Positions 1 through 8,975 of a stretch of 64,000 nucleotides of DNA are shown in pieces. Numbering within the stretch: the first letter of the stretch is position 1; each line of letters starts with the position of its first letter. Source of the stretch: Portulaca oleracea (taxonomy: Eukaryota; Streptophyta; Magnoliopsida; Caryophyllales; Portulacaceae); the NCBI GenBank assembly GCA_029582165.1, contig CM055889.1:16710341-16774340 (forward strand), read 5' to 3'. The position numbers were made by a program, and so were the translations under genes. Under the pieces are notes generated by a model. It worked only from the letters and a program-made list of their open reading frames with translations. It was not told the DNA's origin and made no database searches.

Positions 1-450
1 TGATCATTGTGTGTGATGTCCTCAAAGCCTGGTGGTTGTTCAACATAGACTTCTTCAGCCAAGTCTCCATTGAGAAACCCACTTTTGACATCCATTTGGT
101 GTAGTTGATGTTCTTGGCGGATGCTAAAGCAAGGAGGATCCCGATGGCCTCTAGACAAGCAACAGGGGCAAAGGTCTCATCATAATCGATTCCTTGTTCT
201 TGATTATAGCCTTTGGCGACCAGCCTGGCTTTATTTCTGGTGATGGCTCCATTTTCATCCAGTTTGTTCCAAAAAATCCATTTGACACCGATGACTGGAT
301 GATGGTGAGGTCTGGGAACTAGAGACCAGACTTTGCTTCTTTTGAACTGATTTAACTCCTCTTGCATGGCATTAATCCAGCTAGGATCCAATAAGGCCTC
401 ATGGTGGTGCTTTGGTTCAATATGCTAGACAAAGGCATTAAAAGCACAAA
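1..450 (-). pseudogene. Copia A reverse transcriptase N-terminal part, runs off the left edge
   Basis: The minus-strand translation starts with the RT entry region ([20 protein letters not shown]) and continues through [17 protein letters not shown]. The palm-domain catalytic motif should lie just left of the window. Stops are present, so this is a remnant. Confidence 0.85.
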
Positions 451-456
451 AATTTC

Positions 457-990
457 TTAAGGAGGACCTTGTGCGTATACTTGAATTAATATCTGTAAGG
501 AGATTATCAGCTGGATGAGCAGCTTTGAGCTTGTAGGTGATTTCAGGTTCTGAGGGAGCCTGAGCTGGAGATACTTGAGTTGAAGGCTGCGATGTAGATG
601 CCTGAGGAGATGATGAGGCATGAGGTGAAGATGCAGCCTCAGGTGTGAGAGTAGGAGGTGGTGAGGCTTGTGGGATATTTTGAGTGAGAGGAACATGAGA
701 GAGCTTAGGAGAAGGCTCAACATCACTGTCACTAACAGGAGTTCAGATGTTTGTTTGTCCCACAGAGGCAGCCTCATCAAAGACGACATGGATGCTTTCT
801 TCTACAGACCTTGAGGTTTTGAAGTAGATTCTGTAGGCCTTGCTTGTAGATGAGTATCCAACAAAAATTCCTTCTTCACTTCGAGCATCAAACTTGCTGG
901 TTGGCCTCTTTCCATTGATGTGAACAAAGCATTTGCAGTCGAGGACCTTGAGATGACTGATGTTTGGTGCCTTCCCTTTAAATAACTCAT
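457..990 (-). pseudogene. Copia A linker between integrase and reverse transcriptase
   Basis: Two broken frames (802-990 and 457-789) lie between integrase and reverse transcriptase. The first contains VGYSSTSKAYRIYFK-like sequence, part of the conserved integrase C-terminal region of Copia polyproteins. The second is a proline- and serine-rich low-complexity spacer. No independent gene is likely here. Confidence 0.7.
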
Positions 991-1021
991 AAGGAGTCTT
1001 TTTCAGAATGGATCTAATAGT

Positions 1022-1440
1022 TCAACGATTCAGAATGTAGTTTGATAGATTGATGATCTCTGCCCAAAGGAATTTTGGGAGGTTATTAGCACATATAATT
1101 GTTCTTGCCATGTCCTCTAGGGTGCAATTCTTTCTTTCAACAACTCCATTTTGCTGAGGGGTTCTTGGTGCGGAGAAATTATGAGTTATTCCCATTTCTG
1201 CACAGAATGCTCCAAACATATCCTTGTTGCCGAACTCCCTACCATGATCTGTCCTTAAAGCTTTGACAGAGCTTCCTGTGAGGACCTTGAGTTGTTTGTA
1301 GAGCTTTGAGAAGTGCTCAAAGGCTTATGTTTTGCTTTTCAAAATGAACACCTAGGTAAATCTTGAAAAATCAAATATTATAACAAGAATATAGGAACTA
1401 CCTCCAAGACTTTTGTAAGGGATAGGACAACAGAGGTCCA
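1022..1440 (-). pseudogene. Copia A integrase core fragment
   Basis: Translated on the minus strand this gives the retroviral integrase core in order: an HMDL first-aspartate motif near 1440, RTDHGREFGN around 1240, and PRTPQQNGVVERKN around 1150, which carries the catalytic glutamate. The last 65 residues (1022-1219) are open, and stops interrupt the upstream part. The family joins the cDNA copy to host DNA; this copy is dead. Confidence 0.87.
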
Positions 1441-1470
1441 TGTGTAGGAGGTCAAAACATTTTGAGGTGG

Positions 1471-1980
1471 TCACAGACTTGAGATGATAGCAATGCTGCT
1501 GAATCTCTTGTACATCTCCTCAATGGATTCATTTTCTTCCATTTTAAAGGCCTCATACTTCTGGACTAGAATGTCCACTTTGATGTCCTTAACTTGGCTT
1601 GTGCCTTCGTATAAGGTTGTCAAGTAGTCCCAAACCTGTTTGGCATTTTCACAGTTAGAAATACGTTCAAAATCATTGGAATTAAGACTACTATACAGTA
1701 GATTTAGAGCTCGGATGTTTTTCCTCCGTGGTTCAAGCTCTGTAGCCGACATCTCGGATCTTGGCTTTGGAACATCCTTGTTATCACTGTCTTTCTTTGT
1801 AGGAGTAGGAAAATCCCCTTCAGTGACTATGATCCATAAATCCTCATCTTGGTCTTTGATGAATATTTCCATTTGTCTCTTCCACATCTTATAGTTTTCA
1901 CCAGTAAGCAGTGGAGCTCTTGTCCACGAACGTCCTTGAGGAGCTTCATTTGTGTTGATATCGGCCATGATCTTTTCCAC
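1471..1980 (-). pseudogene. Copia A gag fragment (UBN2-type)
   Basis: The 169-residue frame starts MEKIMADINTNEAPQGRSW and contains LLTGENYKMWKRQMEIFIK, the characteristic opening of the plant Copia gag domain (UBN2/DUF4219 families). It continues with a helical segment (VWDYLTTLYEGTSQVKDIKV) typical of that capsid-like domain. It stops shortly after YKRFSSIAIIS, and the expected CCHC zinc knuckle is missing because of the deletion at about 1470. The frame begins about 30 bases downstream of the primer site, as expected for a gag start. Confidence 0.85.
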
Positions 1981-2010
1981 GAGTGGTTAAACTCTTGGAT
2001 GTGTGGACCT

Positions 2011-2022
2011 GCTCTGATACCA
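2011..2022 (-). promoter_or_regulatory. Copia A primer-binding site (initiator tRNA-Met)
   Basis: The minus strand reads TGGTATCAGAGC, the complement of the 3' end of plant initiator methionine tRNA and the usual primer site of Copia elements. It lies between the LTR stub and the gag start, which fixes the element's orientation. Confidence 0.92.
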
Positions 2023-2049
2023 ACTGCTGCAAACATTTAAATTCCTCTT

Positions 2050-2875
2050 TAATCGTATACGTAGATGACATATTAATTAGCTCAAAACACTAGAAGAGCA
2101 TAGAGAACATTTAAAAATATTCATAGAAACGGCTATAAAAGAAGGAATTTGCCTTAGTGAAAAGAAAGCCATTATAGAAAAAGAAGAAATTGAATTTTTA
2201 GGATTTAAATTAGGAAAAAATGGAATCTCGCTTCAACCTCATATTACTAGAAAAATATTAGAATATCCAGATAAGTTAAGAACTAAAAAGCAAATCTAAG
2301 GATTTTTAGGATTGTTAAATTATGCTGAAGATTATATCGAAAAATTAGCAGAAGAAAAAAGAGACTTGCAGAAATTTTTAAGAAAAAATAATACGAAGCA
2401 ATGGTCAGAATATCACACGGAACAAGTAAGAAAAATAAAAGCTAAATGCTCATAATTAAAACCATTAAAACTACCAGAACCAGATGATAATCTTATATTA
2501 CAAACAGATGCATCAGACACTACATGGGCAGCTGTTCTAAAGACGGATTTAAATGCTATTTGTGGATACCATAATGGCACATTTTTACCTCAAGAAGAAA
2601 ATTATAACACCATGGAAAAAGAATTATTAGCAATAATCAGAGGAATGAAAAAATGGAGATTATTTCTAATAGTAAAACCATTTAAAGCTTTAACTGAAAA
2701 TAAAGTTACGACTACTTTTGTAAAACAAAATCTAGATAATGACCCTCATATGAGAAAACTTCATAGATGGAAGACATTTTTATCTCAATTTAACGTTGTC
2801 TATGAGCATGTTTCAGGAAATCAAAATTTTATTGCAGATTATCTCACAAGAGAAGAAGAATATCTCCGATCATGA
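2050..2875 (+). pseudogene. Pararetrovirus A reverse transcriptase / RNase H fragment
   Basis: The frame begins with the polymerase active-site motif YVDDILI, then shows the connection region (EFLGFKLGKNGISL) and RNase H with ILQTDASDTTWAAVL, carrying the first catalytic aspartate, and NYNTMEKELLAIIRGMKKW, carrying the catalytic glutamate. The end, HVSGNQNFIADYLTREE, holds the final RNase H motif. The last 88 residues (2612-2875) are open, and upstream stops break the rest. The fingers and the upstream protease and capsid are absent. Such a protein would copy the viral pregenomic RNA to DNA; this copy is inactive. Confidence 0.9.
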
Positions 2876-4099
2876 ATCTAGATCGTCTAGCGAGACGTAT
2901 AGAAGATATTGGATTGGATATCAATGAATATTTTGAGATTGCAGAAGAAAGAATCCAATATTTAGAGACAGAAATACAAAGTATAAAACTTGATATGACA
3001 CAGGTAAGAACTGTTGTAGAAGAAATCTTCAAGGTTGCCAAAGAACTCGGAGGAGAAGGAACCTCTTCTCTAACACAAAGGATCAAAGAAGAAGGATCAT
3101 CTTCTTCACAGTTGCCAAATATCAAAAAAGAATCCCAGAATGGTACTCAACAAGATATTATTAAGGGAAAAGCATCAAACCCCTCTCTTGAAAAAGAGAA
3201 AGAGATGCTACAACGTCAAGCTAGAACTCTAGCTCAAAGACCTGTTATTCAAACCACAGGCGAAAGATTATCCAATCCAATAGATATCAATGATCCATTC
3301 TATATAGAATACAAGAAAATCAATGAGATTGCTTATTCAAGGATCTCAGAATACCCAAACATCTTCTATACTATTGGACAATCTAATTTTCCCAGAATAA
3401 TAGCCACAAAAGTCGTCCCAAACATCATATATCAGTTTTACAAATTTGGATACCTTGAGCTTGTATACCCAGTCCAGCATTCAAACCAATGATCCAAATT
3501 CCCTCCAATAATCATAGAAAAATTAATGGACTTCAGGTCCATGACAATGAGAGACATATATGTAAAATTTTCTGTGATTCCCCCAGAAAAAGATGAAACG
3601 AAAAAAGAATTTTTACCAATTATATCCATGATCGAAGTTGGAAACGTAGCAGATGGATATCATATTGAAGGCACGTTATCCAGATCTTATAAGTCATTTC
3701 AGTTAAATTTATCCGGAATACAATGCAGAAGAATCAGCGGAGCAATTCCAGTCAGAATCCTAAGTGGGAAATATTATGGAGAGGATTCAGGTCTCTCTAT
3801 ACATCACTAAAGAAAAAGATCTGATTATTGTTACCAAGAAAGGCGCCAAGTCCAACCATTTTGATGATCCAATATTTTATTTCTACCAAAATCTTGAACC
3901 CGAACTATTCAAGAGCAGCAGTATAGTCCCGAGGAAATATGCAGATAATTTCAACAGAGAAGCCGACAAAAAACCAATAATTTGAAATTCATGAAGTGTC
4001 AAAATCAATCCACAAAATGTACCCACCTGGAAGATATAATGCAGATGACTCAATTGAAGAACCAGATATTTGTTGTAATTTGACGTATGCAATGATGTA
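2872..4099 (+). pseudogene. Pararetrovirus A ORF downstream of polymerase, function unknown
   Basis: The start codon overlaps the polymerase stop (ATGA at 2872-2875), a layout common in caulimovirids. The N-terminal 65 residues are predicted coiled coil (ERIQYLETEIQSIKLDM) followed by a Ser/Lys-rich linker. An in-frame stop at 3490 breaks the frame, it continues in phase to 3810, and a shift moves it to another frame until about 3985. Florendoviruses and some other caulimovirids have a second ORF here whose role is unknown; a translational transactivator is the alternative. I did not recognise the protein family. Confidence 0.7.
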
Positions 4100-4139
4100 A
4101 GGTGTGAAAGTTATGTTCAGTATTTTCATTTATAAATAG
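4081..4139 (+). promoter_or_regulatory. Pararetrovirus A pregenomic promoter: TGACG motifs and TATA box
   Basis: A TGACGTATG (4081-4089) and a TGATGTAAGG (4093-4102) are spaced about 12 bases apart like the two halves of the as-1 element of the cauliflower mosaic virus 35S promoter, which binds TGA-class bZIP factors. A TATA box, TATAAATAG, follows at 4131-4139. The spacing matches a 35S-type core promoter. Residual activity is possible but unproven. Confidence 0.75.
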
Positions 4140-4246
4140 ATGTAGAATAAGTGAAGAGAGGTAGAGAATTTTATGAAGCTTTGAGTGTTTCTGTATTTGA
4201 GAGTCTTGTAAAAATGTTCTAAGTTCTTCCCATTTGGAAAAGCAGA

Positions 4247-4252
4247 AATAAA
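4247..4252 (+). terminator. Pararetrovirus A poly(A) signal
   Basis: AATAAA lies about 110 bases downstream of the TATA box. This is the arrangement by which caulimovirids make terminally redundant pregenomic RNA, where the signal is skipped at the 5' end and used at the 3' end. Confidence 0.7.
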
Positions 4253-4582
4253 ATAAGTCTGTTTTTATAAATTTCCAATAGCTTTATATCTTTCAAATTC
4301 TGAGAGAAACAGAGATTGTGAGTTAAAGAGCCGAAGTAAGACCAATAAGACCTGAAGAGAAGACGTGGCGGCAGGCTTAACGATTTCCAGACTCTCCATA
4401 TTTCAGAAGAAGAAAGGTATAAATTTATTTTGAAATTTATAGATTTAGTTTATTTATTCTGTAAGTACCAATATTAATCATGTTAAAGAAATCACGTTAA
4501 AGTTGTTAATACTCCAACTTGCTCTCTAAAGAAATAGTTTTAAACCTTTTTCTACAAAAAGTTACTTGATCCTTGTGATTGA

Positions 4583-4597
4583 TGGTATCAGAGCCAT
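4583..4597 (+). promoter_or_regulatory. Pararetrovirus A minus-strand primer site (tRNA-iMet)
   Basis: TGGTATCAGAGCCAT matches the complement of initiator tRNA-Met and marks the start of minus-strand DNA synthesis, the conventional position 1 of caulimovirid genomes. No LTR flanks it, which separates it from a retrotransposon primer site. Confidence 0.88.
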
Positions 4598-4612
4598 AAG
4601 ATCAAGCAAAAT

Positions 4613-5120
4613 ATGAATGAAGAACATGATAAAATAATTTTTCGAAGAACTTTAGATATGAATCTAGAAAAATTTATAATAGAAATAATGACCGGTATGT
4701 ATTGTGAAGATGGACTATTACGACTAATTAACTATTTATATTAGAATAAAATTAAATGTATTAGTTTTCACACAAAAATCATTTATTTAGCTAAAAGAAT
4801 ATCTGAAATTCATAATTCAAGCTTAAGAAATAAATATGTTTAAAAATAAATTTCAATCGAATTCTAGACTAACTAAAGAAGGAGATTATGCTTTGGGACA
4901 TACCTTTAACTTCCCTGAACTTAAGGTATATAGTATTCAAGAAGCCTAAGATTTTTTAAGAATAGTTGATCAAACAACAAAAGGTTTAGAAAAAATTTAT
5001 TAGAACATAAAAAATCAAGATATACATATCTAGTAACCTTACCCTCAAGTGTTCATAGAAATACCTTAAATTTAATTATTGACCAAATCATGCCATTAGA
5101 AAAAAACTTTTGAATATAAG
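4613..5120 (+). pseudogene. Pararetrovirus A ORF1 N-terminal remnant
   Basis: A start codon 15 bases downstream of the primer site opens a frame (MNEEHDKIIFRRTLDMNLEK) that stops at about 4742 and goes on in pieces to about 5120. The conceptual fragments are hydrophilic and Lys/Ile-rich. This is where ORF1 (movement protein and capsid) begins in related viruses, but no movement-protein motif is visible. Confidence 0.5.
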
Positions 5121-5530
5121 GTCTGGCACGAACCGAATAAAAATTTGGACGAATCTGTGATATATTATTTTACAGACGAAGAATAAAATAATTTTAATAA
5201 AATAACGTACAAAAAGATGCTTCCGACAATAAAAAGAATACAACTATCATCCATATCATGCATTGCAAATTCACGTACTGAAAACAACGTAAATGAATGA
5301 AATGACTAAAAAACCTCAATCGGGAGCAAATGTGCTCACCCCTACCTTCATCTTCATGCCCCCCTTTTTAACCCCCCCCCCCCCCCCCCCCCGCGCCGAA
5401 TGTCATTCAACTTCTTTAAACCCTACCCCCAAACTTTCAGATCTCCTCCCTCCTCCTTCCTCCTTGACTCTTCGTCTTCTTCCTCTCACCCCTCTCCTCT
5501 GTTTCTTCTTCCTCTCCACCACCGTAGTCA
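5121..5530. other. Junction region with 21-base poly(C) tract
   Basis: No coding sequence was recognised. It contains a run of 21 C at 5372-5392 and a pyrimidine-rich stretch (5440-5520) like the 5' UTR of a plant gene. It links the end of pararetrovirus A to the PARP-like fragment. The left end of whatever element carried that fragment should lie near 5290-5320, but no terminal repeat could be fixed. Confidence 0.5.
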
Positions 5531-6225
5531 TGTCCATGGTGAGTTTCTAGTTATATTTTTTGGTGATTCAATTGGTTTTGTTTTTGTTAATGAGAATTAT
5601 TGCTTTCACTTCAGCTGAATATATTCATTATTTCCTTGACTTTTATGATAGTGCCGATGGAATGGTGTTTGGAGCACCAAAAACATGTTCTATATGCTCT
5701 GGTCATCTTTATTATTTTGGAGTTGCATATAAATGTCCTAGCTATCTTTCGGAATGGAGTAAATGTTCTTACTCTACTCCTTATCTTGAACGGATTAAGG
5801 CATTGTTATTTTATACGGTGTGGTGCGGTGCAGTATCACAACTCACTATATTACTCAATATTCTTCAACATTTCACTACACTTTACTACAATCAGTCAAT
5901 CACTATCAATATATCTCCTTACTTTTCTTTCTCATCACTTTTCTCTTCTACTTTTCACATTCTCTCTCCTCAGCTACCATATCAACCACACTTTCCACAA
6001 ATTTTATCATACTATGCCACACCTTACTGCACTTTCTACAATTTTACCACACCGCACCATTTCTGTGTTACCAACCGCACAAAAGAACAGGGCCTAAAAG
6101 GAAGTGGGAAATTCCCATTGTTAGAGAAGATTATCTCATTGATTGTATCAAAAGACAAAACAAGCTTCCATTTAATCTCTACACAATTGAGCCTATCGAG
6201 GAATCACTTGGCATAGTGATTGCCG
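5530..6225 (+). pseudogene. PARP3-like gene fragment (PADR1 zinc-ribbon plus BRCT piece)
   Basis: A possible first exon (ATGTCCATG, then GTGAGT) at 5530 is followed by an exon at about 5653-5799. It encodes ADGMVFGAPKTCSICSG and later YKCPSYLSEWSKCSY, matching the PADR1 zinc-ribbon of plant poly(ADP-ribose) polymerases in cysteine spacing and the SEWSKC motif. A further coding piece at 6095-6200 reads RKWEIPIVREDYLIDCIK and KLPFNLY, matching the start of the BRCT domain in PARP3-type proteins. Between them is a roughly 245-bp insertion with inverted ends. The regulatory and catalytic domains are absent. It is a captured or decayed copy and cannot make an active enzyme. Confidence 0.72.
5816..6060. 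mobile_element. MITE-like insertion inside the PARP fragment
   Basis: The left end reads GGTGTGGTGCGGTGCAGTA and the right end, read on the other strand, GGTGCGGTGTGGTAAAATT, an imperfect GC-rich terminal inverted repeat around an AT-rich core. There is no coding sequence. The ends resemble hAT-type MITEs, but I could not define a target duplication. Confidence 0.5.
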
Positions 6226-6944
6226 ACTACAGCTCTTTCTGTCCACCTAGGCACCGTCCTTCACGTCCGCCGCACTTTATTTCGCCGGTTTTCACTTTTA
6301 GAGTTTAGGGTTTTGCGGTGATTTGGGTATGTTGTTTCAGGAGGTTAGAGGAAGAAGAAAGGGTGGAAGTTGAGAGAATTGAGAATGGAAGGAAGGCAGG
6401 GATGACAACAAATTCCCTTTTTCCTTTTTCAGTTTTTTGTTTCAAAGTTTTCAAACCTTTTTCAACAGCCAGTTAAAACATAGTTAGAGGGGTATTTTTT
6501 TATTAAGATAAAAACTTAAATGGCAGTTTTGAGTGTTTTAAAAGTCCAGTAGCATTTTTTTATTAAACTGGAAAGTTTAAGGACATTTTTATCCAAGCAC
6601 TCATCTTGGAGAATATTTTAACTTTTCATATTTGCACATATGTCCCTCTATTGGTTAAAGATTTTTTTTATCCTTATTTATTAAAAACTCACTTTTAGCA
6701 CACTCAATAGTTCCAACTACTACAATTTTTATTTTCCTGCTTTATTTTTTGTCTTTTTCCATTTGTTATTAGAACCAAGTGTTAGTTTTAAAATTTTTCA
6801 TAATTAGCAAAAAGTTAGTGTTAAATTAGATTTAATGGCCTAATCGCCTAATTGTTCTTATCTGGAATTTGTTCACATAATTCACAAGCCATATCAGGTA
6901 AATAGTGTTGGTCTTCAATTAAACTGTATTTTTTATTTTCTACT
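6226..6944. other. Non-coding AT-rich region
   Basis: No open frame or recognised domain was seen. A short GC-richer part at 6235-6300 (CACCGTCCTTCACGTCCGCC) and the AT-rich stretch 6400-6940 probably hold the right end of the block that brought in the PARP fragment. Confidence 0.4.
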
Positions 6945-7703
6945 AGACTTTAAGAAAGAATTTGAAAATCTAAAAGCTAATATTAAAGTTCTTAAAAATA
7001 AGGTTAATTTGCTACATTTAACTGTGATAAATGAAAGTAAGGCATAATTCTACCAATCAAAAAGCATTAATCTTTCGGATTTTAAAAATAAATATCCTTT
7101 CCAAAATTACCAAACAAAGTCCATTTTCTATTACCCTCAATTAAGAAGAGACAATAATAGAACAACCTCCTAAGCAAGAAGAACCCTCTAATCAAGAAAA
7201 AGGAGGAGCTTTAGACTCTTAGTTTGAAGGAACTTCATGCATAATTCGAAAGAGAATAAGGAGTAGCTCTTAATAATATTATGTCTGTTATTTCTGAAAA
7301 GCAAATGTTGTTAGAGGAGATTAATAATACATATGATATGATTAATTATGTGCTAATTGAAGAAGAAATCTACCACCAAATGCACTTAATTAAATTAGAG
7401 GATATGAAGGTTATACCTCTAGATGAAGTTAAGGACAGATTGAGTAAAATATTTGTGGAAATGAAATTGGGGAAGAACTTAAACCTATGGAGAATAACCA
7501 AATTCATATCATACCACTACCCGCAAATTTTTGTAAATCTAGCCGTAGTAATAATAGATATTTCCAACCAAGAAGTAATACGACCGGAAGAATATAAGTC
7601 ATTTTCCTTTAAAACCTTATATCAACCCCTTCATGAAGAAATAAGTTTTACTCCAATAAATCTAGATGGAGTTCACAATAAGGAAGAAATATTTGAACAC
7701 TAA
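6945..7703 (+). pseudogene. Pararetrovirus B ORF1 upstream of capsid
   Basis: A 140-residue open frame (7281-7703) begins MSVISEKQMLLEEINNTYD and is acidic and Ile/Leu-rich. Upstream fragments from 6945 include FENLKANIKVLKNKVNLL, a probable coiled coil, and SDFKNKYPFQNYQTK. These occupy the place of the movement protein or the spacer before the capsid in single-polyprotein caulimovirids. I saw no clear movement-protein signature and make no claim of function. Confidence 0.55.
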
Positions 7704-7782
7704 AAAAGGGGTATGAGTAGTGTTCTCAATCTAAATATCAACTAGTCATCTGAAAATTTTCTAAATTATTAAGAACACACTT

Positions 7783-8145
7783 TTTCAGGAACAATGGTAG
7801 ATTGGTATAATTCTAGCTCTTATAAAGCTAAAGCAATAATTGGAGCCATAGAAAATCCTACTGAAATGTTTAAAACTCTGTGTAAAGAAATTTCTATGGA
7901 GTTTGTTGGAGTTATTCTCAAAATGGAAGAGAAGATAGGGGAACATCAATAAAAAGTTGTTAGCATAGAAATTCTAGATATAAGATATCTAGAGCATTAT
8001 ATTACTGAGTTTAGTTACCTCTATTATAAAATTGACTATAACTCTACAAATTTGGCTATGTTTTATGATAAAATGTCTTATCCTATAAATTCTATTGTTC
8101 AAGAAAAATTTGAATAGCGGTTAAAAAAGAATCATGAATATATGA
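7783..8145 (+). pseudogene. Pararetrovirus B capsid protein, 5' part
   Basis: After a short spacer the frame resumes with MVDWYNSSSYKAKAIIG and runs through helical segments to stops at about 7951 and 8116. The position, composition and continuation across the Copia insertion to a zinc finger support the capsid assignment. Copia B was inserted at 8146. Confidence 0.6.
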
Positions 8146-8602
8146 TGATAGGATCGTCGAGTACTCAAGCAAACCACAAACAATTAAAGATAAGAGCGGA
8201 AAAGAGAACAAAGATTGACACCAGAGACTTAACTTGGAAAAAACCCAAAGCGGTAAAATAACCACGAAATCTATGCACAGTAATATGACGATTACAAGTT
8301 ACAAGAGATCTCCTCAATCTCACTTTCTTTTAAAGTAGATGAATAATCTCTCCCAAGTTTTGTGTTTTCTCTCAGTATGTTTGTGGATACAAGATATATT
8401 TAATGAAACCCCTCTCCAAGTATAAATAGCGGCTAGGAGTAGTTTAGATCAAACCCACGTCATAATAATTGACCTAAACGACCGCCATGTATTGTGCATC
8501 ACACGTCTATTCCTAGGGCCCAACTACACCTTCATGGGATTCTTGACACACTTTACTCTACTACACACCGAGTCAGGCCTCCATTGGGCTCCACACATAA
8601 CA
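8146..8602 (-). repeat. Copia B 3' LTR
   Basis: This 457-bp LTR matches the one at 12613-13073 along its length. It includes a TATAAATAG-like stretch readable on the plus strand and the C-rich end TTGGGCTCCACAC. Its outer end borders viral capsid sequence. Confidence 0.92.
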
Positions 8603-8635
8603 ATCTCCCACTTGGAGACCAATGCTTTGAAATCC

Positions 8636-8839
8636 TCAACTTATCAACAAAGGTCCCCCTAATGCTATACAGAGCCTCAATTTTCCAACATACACTAGCT
8701 TAGTCATCATGTCTGCTAGATTCTTGTTGCATGTGATCTTCTTTAGTTTCACTTCACCACTTTCAACCAAGTTTCGAATGAAGTGATACCTTCTCCTGAT
8801 ATGCTTTGTCCTTGAGTGTAACACTGGATTCTTTGTCAA
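8636..8839 (-). pseudogene. Copia B RNase H C-terminal fragment
   Basis: The minus strand gives RTKHIRRRYHFIRNLVESGE and NKNLADMMTKLV, the last RNase H motif of Copia polyproteins. A stop separates it from the preceding piece. It ends about 35 bases from the left LTR. Confidence 0.85.
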
Positions 8840-8975
8840 CTAAATGACACTTTGGCTATCACAATGAATAAAACCATCCTGACCTTAATCAAGCACCTCC
8901 AAGAAATCCTTAAGCCATGTCATCTCCTTGCCTACCTCAGATAGGGCAATATATCCAAATTCTGTAGTAGACATA

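Larger units (their letters stand above)
1..2045 (-). mobile_element. Truncated Ty1/Copia retrotransposon A
   Basis: In gene order on the minus strand this remnant has a primer-binding site (2011-2022), a gag frame (1471-1980), an integrase core (about 1022-1440), a proline/serine-rich linker (about 457-990) and the start of the reverse transcriptase (1-450). The reverse transcriptase reads [11 protein letters not shown], typical of Copia elements. The element continues off the left edge of the window. Only about 20 bases of its 5' LTR remain (2023-2045), cut off where the pararetrovirus sequence begins. Gag runs straight into integrase near 1470, so the zinc knuckle, protease and GAG-pre-integrase segments are deleted. 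Frames are also broken by stops. It cannot transpose by itself. Confidence 0.9.
2046..5120 (+). mobile_element. Endogenous pararetrovirus A (Caulimoviridae), 3' half plus intergenic region
   Basis: This block is collinear with a caulimovirid genome: reverse transcriptase palm and RNase H, a downstream ORF overlapping it by four bases, a non-coding region with TATA box and poly(A) signal, a tRNA-Met primer site, and the start of the next ORF1. It starts abruptly at the polymerase YVDD motif next to Copia A. All frames have stops or shifts, for example stops at about 2087 and 2299 in the polymerase, so it is a dead genomic copy of an old viral integration. There is no LTR. The virus genus cannot be settled from the sequence alone. 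Confidence 0.85.

Noticed and set aside
4583..4597. Primer site of a further LTR retrotransposon
   Set aside because: No LTR precedes it, and the upstream region has TATA box, poly(A) signal and polymerase ORF in caulimovirid order.
5816..6060. Ordinary intron of the PARP-like fragment
   Set aside because: GC-rich terminal inverted repeats and an AT-rich core point to a MITE, although an intron with a MITE inside remains possible.
2046..8145. A single pararetrovirus from the left polymerase to the capsid and on to 18010
   Set aside because: It would need two different polymerase ends and two different downstream ORFs. The two RNase H segments are too unlike to be one lineage. I cannot rule out that 6945-8145 belongs to copy A rather than B.
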